NCBI GenBank assembly: GCA_030435675.1
Contig: CM059622.1
Coordinates: 7,068,001-7,132,000, forward strand
DNA length: 64,000 nt
Direction: 5' to 3'
Source of the DNA: Steinernema hermaphroditum
Taxonomy: Eukaryota > Nematoda > Chromadorea > Rhabditida > Steinernematidae
Numbering within the stretch: the stretch's first letter is position 1; each line of letters begins with the position of its first letter. Below the pieces are notes generated by a model, which ran no database searches, was not told the DNA's origin, and saw only the letters and a program-made list of their open reading frames with translations. The translations under genes and the position numbers were made by a program. Of the stretch, positions 43,790 to 55,068 are shown piece by piece.

Positions 43790-46168
43790 GATGGTCGGCA
43801 GGGACGGGTTGCCTTGGCACATCCGACTTAGATCCACTGGTCGGACTGCTGCCGAAAGTGGTCAAAAGTCGCGATTTGAGAGCGGCAGTGATAAGCGGCG
43901 AAGGTGGTGACGGTGGGCCCGAGGGGCCGATGTCTGTTATCAGGAAGAAGAAGAGGTTGTGGAGCGGCGGAGCATCGGAGAGAGCGAAGTATGCTTTGGC
44001 TGCTGGGAACAGTCCTGGAAAAGTGTTTTCCGTGATAAATCGAAGGAGAAGCAGGAGGTTATTTACAAACAAGGGTCAGAAGAACTTCCAGAGGAAGACA
44101 CGGCCATATGAATGTGAAATGCTCCACTGTGCCTGCTGGTCGATTACAACATCCACTTAGTCATCAAAACATTTCTGTTTCTGAAGATTATTGAAATCGA
44201 AAAAAAAGTGAATGAGACGGTCAATGATTTAGGACTTAATGGCCTGTTTCGCTTTCAAATTCCCTCGGTGGAAGCCCCATTAGAGTTCAGAGCCAACGAC
44301 GCATCGACGATGAGAACGACGACGCAGTGAAAGGCGCGAATGAGGCCGTCATGCAGAGATGAACACGGAGAGTTCGTTTTTGTGCGAACGACCTGCTACC
44401 GTACTTCTTTGTGTATCTTTTGGTCGAACTGATCTTTGTTTGTGGAATTAACGCGCAGTTTATGTGACCTGACTGCAGAGGTGGACGAGGTTTCGGATTA
44501 CGGTGGTGGGGAAAATCGCGAAAGACAACACAACTTAGAGGAAAAACTGCTAATTGGCTACTATAGAATGCAAAAAAAGTGACGTTTGTTGAATGCTCAA
44601 CAGGATGCGCAGTCAATAACTTAAATTTACCAGATAGAGAAGCTACAGATAGGCCCTCAGCTGGCGACCCGTATCCATTATCGCACCGTACCCCAGAACA
44701 TCAGAATAACTAGCTGGCTTCATCTTCAAACTTGCTCGCTTGTTCACAAAGGACTTCTGCATCGATCGAAGACACGCGCAATGTGAGCTGTACGTGTATT
44801 CAATCGATGCAGAACGTCGACCATATGACAATACGCTCAAAGATCACACTTTCAGGTTTAGATGTGCTTCCTCTTCCTCAAGCACAAGTATCTCCGCGAA
44901 CAGATGGCCTTTGCCAAGTCCATAAACAGCCACAAGAGTCGGCAGTGGGTGCAATTTGGATCTCTACACGTGAAGTTCATGTTCATTTGAAACATTAAAC
45001 TTGCATTTATGGCTGCAAGGAGTCTGCTAGGTGCAACTCTTGTTGAGAGGTCACACCTCCCAATTGGTACTAAAACTGTCTCTAAGGACATCAACGTTCA
45101 TGGCCCTTCTTCTTTCGAGAATTCCTGACAGCTTTGATCCAAATGTAACACTCTTGACACTCTCCATACATCTGTGGGAATGGTTATCGCTCGTCGATCT
45201 AAAATAGACCGAAATAAGACCTAAAACTTTGTTTCTAAAGTCCCGTTTTTAGTTCCGGAAGAGTATTATTTGGCCGGAAAGGCAAAAGATTTAATACGCT
45301 TTTCAACGTATTCAGGTTCGTGGCCTCCTTGGACAACAATGGAAATTCCTTGCTCGCCGTTTAGTGTTAGAGTGTGGATGAGTGAGCTGCTCATTTTTTT
45401 CGATGTGTTAATCTTATTTGTTTTTCCATTTCGTTCTTGTCATCACTAGTCCTGCTCTGTAATGCGTTCAACAATGTCATAACTCAAAAGCAACACTCCG
45501 ATCTATGATTGCTCATCCCGTAAATCACTCTCAGTCTCTCTTCAACCCTTTCGTGAGAAAACAGTTCTTCTGTTAGGTCCTCCCCCACATCAAAGGGAAT
45601 CCGATCCGCAAAAAAGGGCGCATACGATCCCCACAAACAAACGATAAATCAGGGCGGATATCCTTTCCAACAACGCAAATAAACAAAAGCCTCCGTTTCC
45701 CCTTACGTCTCCGATCGATCGACGCGTCATCTTCCTCGTTGTTAGGCCGTGAAACGTTGCGTCACGGGAGTGACCTCAGATCGTGACTTGTTTGCGCATC
45801 TCGATCGATCGAGGACCGGAAATCGCTCGATCCAGGAGAGGGAGTCGACGATGTACTTTCGCGAATTCGCGCACACATTAGTTGACAAATTGTGGCGCCA
45901 ATGTAGTCCGTCTTCCGATGATTTCGAAAAGAACGTTCCCCAGTCGAACTGTTGTTATTACAGTTACCGTAGCCACAGGTACTGTCACAGATTTTGTACT
46001 CGCCACTCGTTGATATGGCTATAACTACGGTTCATTCAACACCTCTTCTTTCCCAGAACTTCATCACTATCTACTAGCCGTGACATATTAACTGTCAACT
46101 TAATTAGGCGACCTTGAGTCTTCTTATCTAAACATCGTTTCCCTCAATTTGTCCGTCTTAACACGAAT
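43790..46168. other. Intergenic, no gene recognised
   Basis: No credible exon. Contains copy 2 of the dispersed 49-bp repeat near its right end and a few TACCGTA motifs. The sequence close to 43790 should be the gamma-glutamyltransferase promoter. Confidence 0.45.
46099..46146 (-). repeat. Dispersed short repeat, copy 2
   Basis: Inverted counterpart of 43112-43160, lying 23 bp from the TTAA-flanked inverted-repeat element. The unusually high identity over about 40 bp suggests either a recent repeat or a constrained element. Confidence 0.8.
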
Positions 46169-46906
46169 TTAAAGGGACAGTGTCATCGTGAAAAAATTTT
46201 CTCAAATCTTTCTGAGAGTTTCACAACCCCTACCCAGTTTTTAACGGCGAACACGATGGTGAAATCCGTTTCGCTGTAGGCCTGCAGGTTTTCGAGCTAG
46301 AATCCTTCTACCGGAAGCTGGCATTTACTGGATTTTGCTTGGTCTTGGCACGAAATCCCTGATAAATTCGATTTGTCTACTGTAGCCATTTCTTGCAACA
46401 TAGGCGTCTCGAACACTTTACACCCTACACTCTAGCTTCCTTAAAATCCAGATTGCAATTTTGTCCGTGGAATATCCAGCTATTACTTGGGTTCTACTTT
46501 CAACTTTGCACATCTTGTTTTTTGTCCTCATAGGCATGTCTGAATCTTGTAGAAATTCAGAACGGCCCTAAAACGTCGAAGAAAAAATTCCGGACTCTGA
46601 TACACAGTCTCCAAGAACAACGCACTACAAATTCGCCAAACGCGCACTTGATGGTAGAGTGTTCGGGTCGCATCTGCTGCAGGAAATGGCTACAGTAGAC
46701 AAATCGAAATTATCAGGGACCTCGTGCTAAGGCCAAGCAAAATCCAGTAAATGCTAGCTTCCGGTAGAAGGATTGTAGCTCGAAAACCTGCAGGCCTGCA
46801 GCGAAACGGATTTCACCATCGTGTTCGCCGTTAAAAACTGGGTAGGGGTTGTGAAACTCTCAGAAAGATTTGAGAAAATTTTTTCACGCTGACACTGTCC
46901 CTTTAA
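46169..46906. mobile_element. TTAA-flanked inverted-repeat element (MITE-like)
   Basis: The element begins TTAA-AGGGACAGTGTCA at 46169 and ends with the exact mirror, TGTCCCT-TTAA, at 46906. The arms, about 250 bp each (46173 to about 46420, and about 46655 to 46902), are reverse complements with scattered differences. The centre (about 235 bp) is unique and noncoding. TTAA on both sides fits a target-site duplication of a piggyBac-like or other TTAA-specific transposase. No transposase is encoded, so it would need help in trans. Confidence 0.85.
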
Positions 46907-47758
46907 CGTTTTGTGTTTTGGATGTGAACGAATGTTCAGAAATTGCGCACACTATCGAACGCTGACAGCCAAATGGAGCCCGACGAAATCGGAATTTTCT
47001 TGTAAGAACGACACAAAAAATCTAGGGTTTACGGGTTTACAGCGGTAGTTAACAGAGATTTTAAACGATTTTCCATGAAAGGGTACATTTAAGAAGACAC
47101 TGGAGTTTTGGACGTTTCGATCTTTTACCATTGGTCCAAGTGCCACGCCGTCGTTCTACTTCTTTTGTTGCTTAATTTCAAAGTTTCTTTTTTTTGTAAG
47201 ATCTCTGGCATTACAAAGTGAGATGTTAGGTGTTACCTGATATCACAACCGTTTCGGAATGATTCTGATTCTGGCCTCTCGAGTCTCTCGACTTCCTAGG
47301 CTCTCCTCTATCCGTTCTTCGACAATTCATTTCGATTTGCAACTATCAAGAACGTTCCCGTCAAGAACGTCAACTAGAGAAGCTCTTTCTTGAGAAGCTC
47401 TTCTATATGAATTTTTGTCAAAGAATGCTAGGGCAAGTGCGCCAACCTGTGCAAGGCTCTGTTCTTTATGTTCTCCATCGATCGGCAGCTGCCCCTCTTT
47501 TACATTTTGTACTTTAAAGACGGTCCAAATGACAGATGCTCTTTGTCGCCACATCTTCTGCAGACGAGGCCTCATTTGTCACGTTTATCAGACCTCTGTT
47601 TCCTGGCGTTTGAGTACTTTCCTCGCAAACACAGCACTTGAACTCATTGCTCTCAAGCCATCTCTAGATGCCTCGTTGCAGTGAAAGGCCACTGTCCGCT
47701 CGTCGGATTCTCAGAAGAGGTCGAAAAGCGATGGAGGGCGCTGAAGAAGAAGCACAAG
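46907..47758. other. Intergenic or undetected 5' exons of the Costars gene
   Basis: An 89-codon frame at 47415-47684 has no recognisable features. The stretch 47720-47758 reads EVEKRWRALKKKHK in frame with the next gene, behind an ATTCTCAG acceptor at 47713, so that gene probably starts further left than annotated. Confidence 0.45.
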
Positions 47759-48410
47759 ATGCGCGAGAAGCGGAAGAACGGCGCGAAACTCCCACGGGCG
47801 AACAGCGCCAGCGACATCCTCGAAGAGAAGAAGGAAGGACCTCAGCGTTCGAGTACAGGTTCGAGGGTCTCGGCGCGGCATGCCTTCCACCTCTTCAGTC
47901 TTAGTGTCGAGTGTGCAGTCGCTGATGAGCAAGTTCAAGCAGATCGAGGCCGACAGCATCGCCGAGAGCCGACATGACGTCTACTCCACCAACTACATTC
48001 CTAAGAAGTATTCGAAGATGTCGCCCGAGTACGGTAGGCCGAAGCCAGGGACGCTGACCGAGAAACGGGCTCAGAAGGCTTGTAAGTGCTTATCTAAAAA
48101 TCAATCTTAACTATCCTCTACAAGCTCTATTTCAGCGAAACACATCGAGCGGGAGATGGTGCAGGTGTGCGAGGTGATCCTCGAGTACGGTAGGGTCAGC
48201 AAACGCACGGGGAAGGTGGTGATCACATTCGGGGAACTCTTCCGTATATATCAGTTCATCTCGGACAAGGTCGTTGGAATGCTCCTTCGCGCCAGGAAAC
48301 ACCAGATGGTCGACTTCGAGGGAGAAATGCTCTTCCAGAGGCGGGACGAAGAAGTTGTTATCTCGTTGTTGTGGACGCCTGAGCAGATCGCTACTTCTCT
48401 TGCCAAATAA
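47759..48410 (+). CDS. Costars-domain protein (ABRA/STARS-like)
   Basis: Exons 47759-47858, 47899-48081 and 48136-48410, introns 40 and 54 bp, give 185 residues from the ATG used here. In-frame coding sequence (EVEKRW) upstream and an acceptor at 47713 suggest an additional 5' exon I could not place. The C-terminal 110 residues are a clear Costars domain: GRPKPGTLTEKRAQKA, VCEVILEYG, ITFGELFRIYQFISDKVVG, LLRARKH, DFEGEMLFQ and VVISLL. In the STARS/ABRA family this domain binds actin and links to Rho and MRTF signalling, often in muscle. The N-terminal part is basic with a Ser-rich SASDILEE motif. AATAAA overlaps the stop codon region at 48408. Confidence 0.88.
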
Positions 48411-50130
48411 ATCGAATTTTTGAATCTTTGGTATTTACTTATTACGCTGTGCGAACTCAAATCGGAAGATAATGTAGGCTTCAATTTACCACCTAACAAG
48501 GAAACTGTCAAACATGATGTGATGTGCGGGTGGTCAAGGGATAACGCTTCCGATCGTCAGGTTTAGGTTCCGGGTTCGAATACCAGAGGATCATTGCCTT
48601 CTCTTTGTCGCCCTTTAAGAAGATGACAAAACCGATTTTGTCAGCGACAGAAAGCCCGTTGCGCAAGGACATGTACAATAACAAGATCGTAAACAAGCAT
48701 CGTCTCACACTAGCTGCTCCACAAGAGGAGAAGCGCCGTACGGTGGCGCCGCCGACCACGCTCCTCACATCCCTCACATCATCGTGCTCTTTACTTCCCT
48801 CTATATCACATCTCATTCAGTGTTTCGCATATTTGCACGTATTATTTTACGTTTGATAACTAAAATTTGAGATCTCGCTTATCCCCTCGTAACCCTCGTG
48901 ATGAGTTCAACTACTGAGGATGCGATCTCTTTGTGAATAATCATGGCAACTAAAACAAAATCTCGGGAGCAAAACAAGAACAACAAGTAACATCAGCCAA
49001 ACTTATATTTCAATGTTCCTTTCTGTTTTAGATCAGTAGTCAGCCAACAATAATGAACAGCGTAGCAGTGGATGATATCCCGACGGTCTCTAGTTGGCCG
49101 TTTCGTAGACTTTATTCGACAAAAAATTGGAGCAACGAGAGTGAACGAAGAAGTTCCAATCAATACGATACCCACAAAACATTTGTGTGTCAAAAGTGCG
49201 ACATGTGCATATTTCTGAGGAAGAAGTGGATTTCGCTAGAGAAATATATGGTCGGGGTAATTTCAATGGGTCAAGGCTCCTGACACGAAAAGTGCGTTTG
49301 TAGGAAACGTCGCACTCTGATTTTGGCGTTTCGCCATTGAATCTTTGAGTCGTGTCAGAGAATGCTGCGTAACTCTAGAACGAGAGGTTATCTAGGGAAA
49401 GTGAACTATGAATTTGAAGAGGGGAACTTGCTCGTTCGAATGAGCCCTAGTTTGTGCAATTTGGTGGCGCGTGCGTGGAGTTATTAAGCGATTATTATTT
49501 TAGTACCATCTAATGTGACCTGAGGCGCCTTTTTCACATGACACACACGCACTGTCTTTTAGCTTTTAAGCCTTTCAGAGCTGATACACGACCCACGACG
49601 CTTCAAAATGCGTATGGAATCAGGAAAAACCCATGATTACTACAGGCTCTCTTTGCTAGGAGCGAACGTCTGAATTTTACCAGTAATTTCACCTTCAAGC
49701 TTCAATGATGCAAAATTGGTTCCTTAACAAGCGCTACAGTGCATAGGAACTCAGATGATAGTATAAACGACTCTGATAGTGGTGACACTGATGAATAACC
49801 AGCGTGCAGTAGTGCTGTATGCTGTTAAATTGACTTAGACTGGTGGTCTGTTTCATAAATCGTTTAATTCCGGCGCGTGGAGTGAGTGTTGAGGTGCAAG
49901 CCACATATCATTCGACGCGGCGTTCAATTCTCTACAAAATCATAGTAGGAATTTCTGCAAAACATCCTAGATCGCGCAAAATCAACCAAAAAAGTTAGAA
50001 AGTCTGCAATCTCCCTTGTAAATGTCGGGCACATCGCAAAATTACGGTATTTTGGTGGTCCCACCACGAGGACCTTGCAAACCCATTGAAATTACCCCGA
50101 CCATAAGTAAGGTTTCCAGTTTCAGTGTTA
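48411..50130. other. Intergenic, no gene recognised
   Basis: A tRNA-like fragment near 48530-48600 was considered and rejected. The remainder shows no coding signal. It leads into a run of decayed transposons. Confidence 0.45.
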
Positions 50131-50139
50131 GAATTGACG

Positions 50140-51570
50140 ATATAATTTTCGATAATATTCACCGGACGACTACAAAAAAAGAAAACGAGAAGTACTGCTT
50201 ACCCTCACAACGCCGAAACTCTGACAGAAATTGTCGATTTATACTACGGGAAAAAAGGCAATAAATGGAATTTCGAAACAATACGTCATAAAAGGTAATC
50301 CAGTGGAAAAGTGGAAAGTGGAATTCATATATGAAAAGGGTAGAAGCAACATGTCGAGCATCCCATATGGACCTTGCGAAAGAAGAGAAATGCAGATCTT
50401 TTTGCGGCTTTCGCGGAATAGAACGCGGCCGGATACGTGGTTCACGACAAAAACTTGAAGCGAGAGGCGTTATCCATAACAACACTGACCGGCTATAAGG
50501 CTTTTAAGGTTTGAATTATGGAAAAACTGGTTTATGAATTTACCCATAGGCCTCTCACTCGTCTATGCAACGGTGCAAACAGCGGCATCACATCGTCAGT
50601 CGGAAAATACAAAAAAAGTGGTTGACGATGAAAATTAAATCCTAGAGAAGTGCACTCTTTTTGTAGCTGAAGTGCAATACATCTCGGAAAACACGGACCA
50701 CAACAAGGTGATATGAATTAAAAAATTTCTGATCAATTGCATTTCTAGGTATTTAACACCGATCAGACTGCGAAGGAACTGGAAATGTGGTGTGGGCGTA
50801 CACTGGCAGTAAAAAGCGAAAAAAAGTCGAAACAATTGTGCAGTGGAAAAATGCTCTAACGCACTCTCTCACAATGCAGCCGGTAACTTCTGTCAGCGGT
50901 GTTCTGCAGACTCCGGTCCTGATATGTTTCGGGGAGCGACATCCTCCTGAATGCTTTAAGGATAGAGGTTTATTCACGCAGTGCATTCGACACTCGACCG
51001 ACTTATGACCAGTGATCTGACCATAAACTGGTTTACTAATGCTTTTTTGCCAAACGAGGTGGACAATTCGCTTCTTGTCCTGTTGGTCCGGCTTTAATCT
51101 AATGAAAAAACCGAAGATCTGTAGAATTTATGACTATACCTAAAAAGGCGGCATCTTTCATACAACCTCTGGATCTATTTTTCAATAGACAGATTAAGTG
51201 TTTATATAGAAGACTTACCGAATATTTAATTCGCTTTCAACCACATTTTATCTTATCTTCCTGTTGTCACCTCGCCAAGTTTTTAAATCGAACAATCTTT
51301 CAATTCACAGCACCTCGATTTAATGCTACGATAAGATATGCGTGGTTTGCAGCACGTTCCATAACAGACTCTGTGAGACTGCGGTTCTCATATCCGCTGT
51401 GCTCACTGTACGTTGTACGCCTCACTGCCTCACCCATTTCGTTATCGAAGAGCTCTGCTGTGTGTAAGATGCTTCATTCTAGATTTAACCGCTCTGTATG
51501 CGTATGTATTCGCTGTGGATATCTTAACAGTGTTGTTATTTGATCATTTGTCATCTTTCAATTCAACAAT
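50140..51570 (+). mobile_element. Decayed Tc5/Tigger-like (pogo superfamily) transposase remnant
   Basis: Fragments in shifting frames resemble a DDE transposase of the pogo/Tc5 type. Around 50206-50280 the translation LTEIVDLYYGKKGNKWNF resembles the N-terminal helix-turn-helix; around 50370-50470 pieces are similar to the CENP-B-like DNA-binding part. The frame 51130-51543 contains IPKKAASFIQPLD, the hallmark after the catalytic region, and PRFNATIRYAWFAA near the C-terminus. Frames are broken by stops and shifts, so no active enzyme exists. Terminal repeats were not identified. The assignment rests on remembered motif patterns. Confidence 0.55.
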
Positions 51571-51967
51571 AAAGTGTTCTAGAATTTGCGAAGCTATGAA
51601 AGTATAAGATATGCACCCCGCACAACACAAAAAGGAAAAATAAAAAGAACTGCTTTCTCTGGGATTTGATCTGCATTTTTCTCGAAATCTACCCAGTATG
51701 CGAAATCTACCCAGTATGCTCCTATCAGTACACAAAATTTGAGCGAAATCGGAGGGAAGGAAGGGAACGAGGAAGTACTTCATCGTTGGTACCATTTCAT
51801 CGGAATCCTTTTTCTGAAGGGCGTAACCTCTTTACATCAGAGAATCGAAGATGGACCAAAACGAATGCCGTGGGCTAAGGAAGTTGTAGGCAGTCCAGAG
51901 AGGGCGTTCATGTTTCGCGAAACGATTCTGAATGTATGAATAATATGGATCGTCAAATTTTGAAATA

Positions 51968-53106
51968 TTAGGTTGATGCAAAAGAAATGTCGATCATGCT
52001 GATTTTGTTCTTTCTTTCATTATAATAAGTTTCTGTATGACATGATTAATAGTTCTTGTAGAGCTTGCACTCGCGCATCGTTTGATATATATTCCGTCCC
52101 GCTGGCCCTTTCTAATTAAAATAAAATTTTACGTTAAACATGATCGAGAAAAAGTGCCCAGTGCGGATTTGCATACCACACAACTTCAAACAAAGCAAGT
52201 TTCCTGCCCACAGTAGCCCGTGTTAAGTGCTGGAAGAAGATGTCCCATCCGAATGCATGTGCGAGTGGTGGGTTCAGCGATTCTGAGATGGAGATAAGTG
52301 CTTTAAAGACGAAGCACATGGAAAACGTCCCAAATTTTTGGGTGACGCAGCATTAAAAGAGGTTGTTGAGCTGAATCCGAAAGCAACCTGCTCGAGAACT
52401 CACGACAGCGTTTGTGAACGTTAATTAATCAACCACTATGAGACGCTTGTATGCCTTTGAAAGATCAATAGGTGTGAAAAAAGGGTCGTTGTAGTCAGAT
52501 GGCCCGAAAATGGTAGTGGAAATCAGGGGGAAAAATGTACAAAAAATCAACAACAATCACTATGATTGGAATCCTCCTTCGCAATATCAAGGATAGTTGT
52601 TTTGTCGTGACTCTAGGTCGTGTCTAGGATTCGGAGGCTTAGATGTTTATTGGGTGGCATCAAATAGGATAGGAGCGACCGCCAACGGCGAGCGCTCCCG
52701 CACAAGTGATTAACCAACATTCGGCGGCGCCAATTCTGGCCCGCGCAATAACATTATGCGCAGCTGTCGCTATTGCATTATGCATGTCTCAGCGCACCAT
52801 GACAGTTTGACCGCCTTATAGCACAGACATCGCTCCACCTGACTATCACTTATTCCTGTCGATGCAGTGCTCCTTGGCAGAAAAAAAAATCAAAAGATGT
52901 GAGGAAGTCAAAATTTGAGTCACAAACTTTTTCAAGTCCAAACCACTATGAATTCGTTCAGTAAGGCATTCACTCTCTACGTGGACATAGGCGACAACTC
53001 GTGAATACTAATGGTGAATGTCTTTTGGGTTCAGCTTTTGATTATTATACTTTCATGATCAATTTTCTTTTTAACAAAAATCGACATTTCTTTTGCATCA
53101 ACCTAA
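51968..53106 (+). mobile_element. Degenerate mariner element with TIRs and TA duplications
   Basis: The 1,139-bp element is bounded by terminal inverted repeats reading TTAGGTTGATGCAAAAGAAA from both ends, the classic mariner type, and by TA target duplications at 51966-51967 and 53107-53108. Inside, plus-strand frames interrupted by stops and shifts recall the mariner transposase: a helix-turn-helix piece with WWVQRF, a GKRP box, and near the end IAPPDYHLFLSMQ and FFKSKP. The catalytic core is not readable in one frame. This is a dead copy with well-preserved ends. Confidence 0.9.
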
Positions 53107-53175
53107 TAGTATCGCATACTCAACTCGCGTCAACACCTCCACAACACCTTAAGGAGCAAGGTTATTGTTCCCTGT

Positions 53176-53247
53176 GGCTGAGTGGTCTAGTGGTATGATT
53201 CTCGCTTAGGGTGCGAGAGGTCCCGGGATCAATCCCCGGCTCAGCCC
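53176..53247 (+). tRNA. tRNA-Pro (anticodon AGG)
   Basis: A complete 72-nt cloverleaf: acceptor GGCTGAG/CTCAGCC, D arm, anticodon stem CTCGC/GCGAG with TTAGGGT in the loop (AGG), five-residue variable region and a perfect T stem CCGGG/CCCGG. The T loop is ATCAATC, again with A at position 54. A T6 terminator follows within ten bases. It is 70 bp downstream of the mariner relic. It is the best preserved of three copies in the window. Confidence 0.93.
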
Positions 53248-53388
53248 GAATTTTTTCCTCATTTTTTATCACCTTGATACTATCAAGTACTCAAGTGGCT
53301 TCGGGATATCTAAGAAATTATTTTTTTATTAAATACACTTTCTACAGAGAAAGAGATAAAGCCACGGCGGAGTGAGATTTGGTGGAGC

Positions 53389-54056
53389 TCAAGTGATGAC
53401 GATCTTGTTGCAGATGCCTCCCTGGAGCTGCTTGATGCCGGCGGAGGCGGCGCAGTTGCAGAGCTGCTGGACGCCGCCGGTGTTGAAGCCCGACTGGATG
53501 GCGCACCGTTTAGCCGTCTGGACGAGGACGGAGTCCGAGGGGAGGTCGAGGCCGCATCTGAAAGACGCGTAGGATCGGGCCCTGCCAGGGGTGCTCACCC
53601 AAGTCCCTTGATGCAGTTGTTGGTGCTTCTGTCCATGCAGGTCTTGATGCAGTCGTACACCTTCTTGCCAGATGCCAGTAGCCCCTTTAGCTGGTTCTTC
53701 ACCCCCGACGCCTGCATCATCCTGTTGATCTCCGTGAGGGCGGCGATCTTCAGGGTCTCAGGGAATCGTTTCTGGACCATGCCGCCAGGTCTCGCGGCAC
53801 AAGTGTTCGCCAAGGAGGACTCTGTGCAGCGCATCGTGTTCTCGAGCTGACCCTGCCGGCTCACGAGGCACTGTTTGAGCTGACCGTAGTCGGCCCCTAG
53901 GGCGGTAGCGTGGGCTCTGCAGGCGTCCACGCAGGGGACGAGGGTGTTCGCGTAGCCACTCTTGCAGGGCTGCACCTCGGCACACGTGCACTGCCTGATC
54001 CTCTGCCCGGCGGCGAGGGAGAGAAGCACGGAGACGACGACCAGGGGACGGAACAT
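53389..54056 (-). CDS. Secreted cysteine-rich protein of unknown function
   Basis: Exons 54056-53599 and 53557-53389, 41-bp intron, 208 residues. A signal peptide (LVVVSVLLSLAAG) of about 17 residues is followed by a mature protein with around 18 cysteines in regular spacing (CTCAEVQPC, VPCVDAC, YDCIKTCMDR, KRCA, LCNCAA, GICNK). The middle helical part (LKIAALTEINRMMQASGVKNQLKG, abbreviated here) lacks cysteines. The pattern suggests an even-numbered disulfide-bonded secreted helical protein. I know of similar nematode secreted families but cannot name this one. A CATAAAAG box lies 35-42 bp upstream, as for the M13 peptidase, hinting at a shared tissue or promoter type. Confidence 0.75.
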
Positions 54057-54090
54057 CTGAAAGTGGTGGATCTGGAGGGGGCATCGCGGC

Positions 54091-54098
54091 TTTTATGG
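54091..54098 (-). promoter_or_regulatory. TATA-like box CATAAAAG of the cysteine-rich protein gene
   Basis: Minus-strand CATAAAAG 35-42 bp before the ATG at 54056; identical to the box of the M13 peptidase gene. Confidence 0.6.
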
Positions 54099-55068
54099 GA
54101 GCACGGAAGGCTTCGGAGAAAGGAGACTGTTTGTCGAAGGGGGCGCACGTCACAAACACGTTCGGGAATCAAGGCGGTCGGGAGCCATAAACTATAGGGG
54201 AGGGAGTGGAGTCTCCTGGAGGACATCGCCGTTTTATACCGAAGAGGAAGAAGAACCGTCGGCGCTCCGCCCCGAAGGAAGCGAAGAGGAGCGGGTTTCG
54301 CCCAAGGATATGGAGGTCACGGTTCTGGCAATGCGCTAATCTCTGGAGTGGAATACGGCGCCGTTTGATTTATAACTCCCTGTTTGTATTTTGATTTACG
54401 GGAAGGAAAACACTTCGGACTCGTTTCTACGCGCGAAAAAGGATCGATTCTTGGTCGGAGAAGTGCGCGTCGGAAGGAAACACATGTCTTTGGGTTGACT
54501 TTGGCTCCAAAACATTGCAGTGACTCCAATACATCAAGGTCAAAAAACAAAGATTTGCGTAGAATTTGAGTTTGAGCCTCGCTAAGGGGGTCCTCGAACC
54601 GAACGTAATCCAGCTCAGCCAGGCTGGATGTAATCCACTTAGCATTGTTGTCAGACGAACCATGTCGGATGTAACGTGAATCTGTTATTTGGCCGATTTT
54701 GCTTGTGTTTATCCTTGAGATGAACAGGCGCATCTGTAGTCCTTCTGTAGTGGCAGCGCCAAGCGCGGTAAACGACGACCTTCCACAAAGAAGTTCGCAT
54801 CAGAGGACGAATTCCCCTTTTAGATGTTGTTGTTTGTGTTCCAAAAGAGAGAACCAGCTCTATTACCGACCTTGAGCACCCCACCGAAGAACCCGGCCAA
54901 GAGTGCTGAATCTCGTTTAACGACCTCAATCGACCTCTTATTTCTCCACAAAAGCACTCATCCACAAAGCTCTTAATTCTCATGTTTTCGACGTTTTTGT
55001 GGTCGCGGAAGAAGGACCGCGGCGAAGACCGGTTCGCGGGGAAGCGGAGAGTGCAGTTCTAGTAAAAG
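54099..55068. other. Intergenic, no gene recognised
   Basis: Frames on the minus strand around 54.3-54.98 kb overlap but are low in recognisable features. No RNA gene seen. Confidence 0.45.

Noticed and set aside
48530..48600. tRNA-like sequence with GGTTCGAAT
   Set aside because: The T stem does not pair and no acceptor or anticodon stem forms, so at most a tRNA-derived fragment.
51684..51719. Tandem 18-bp duplication
   Set aside because: A simple two-copy slippage event in noncoding DNA between transposon relics; no further significance seen.
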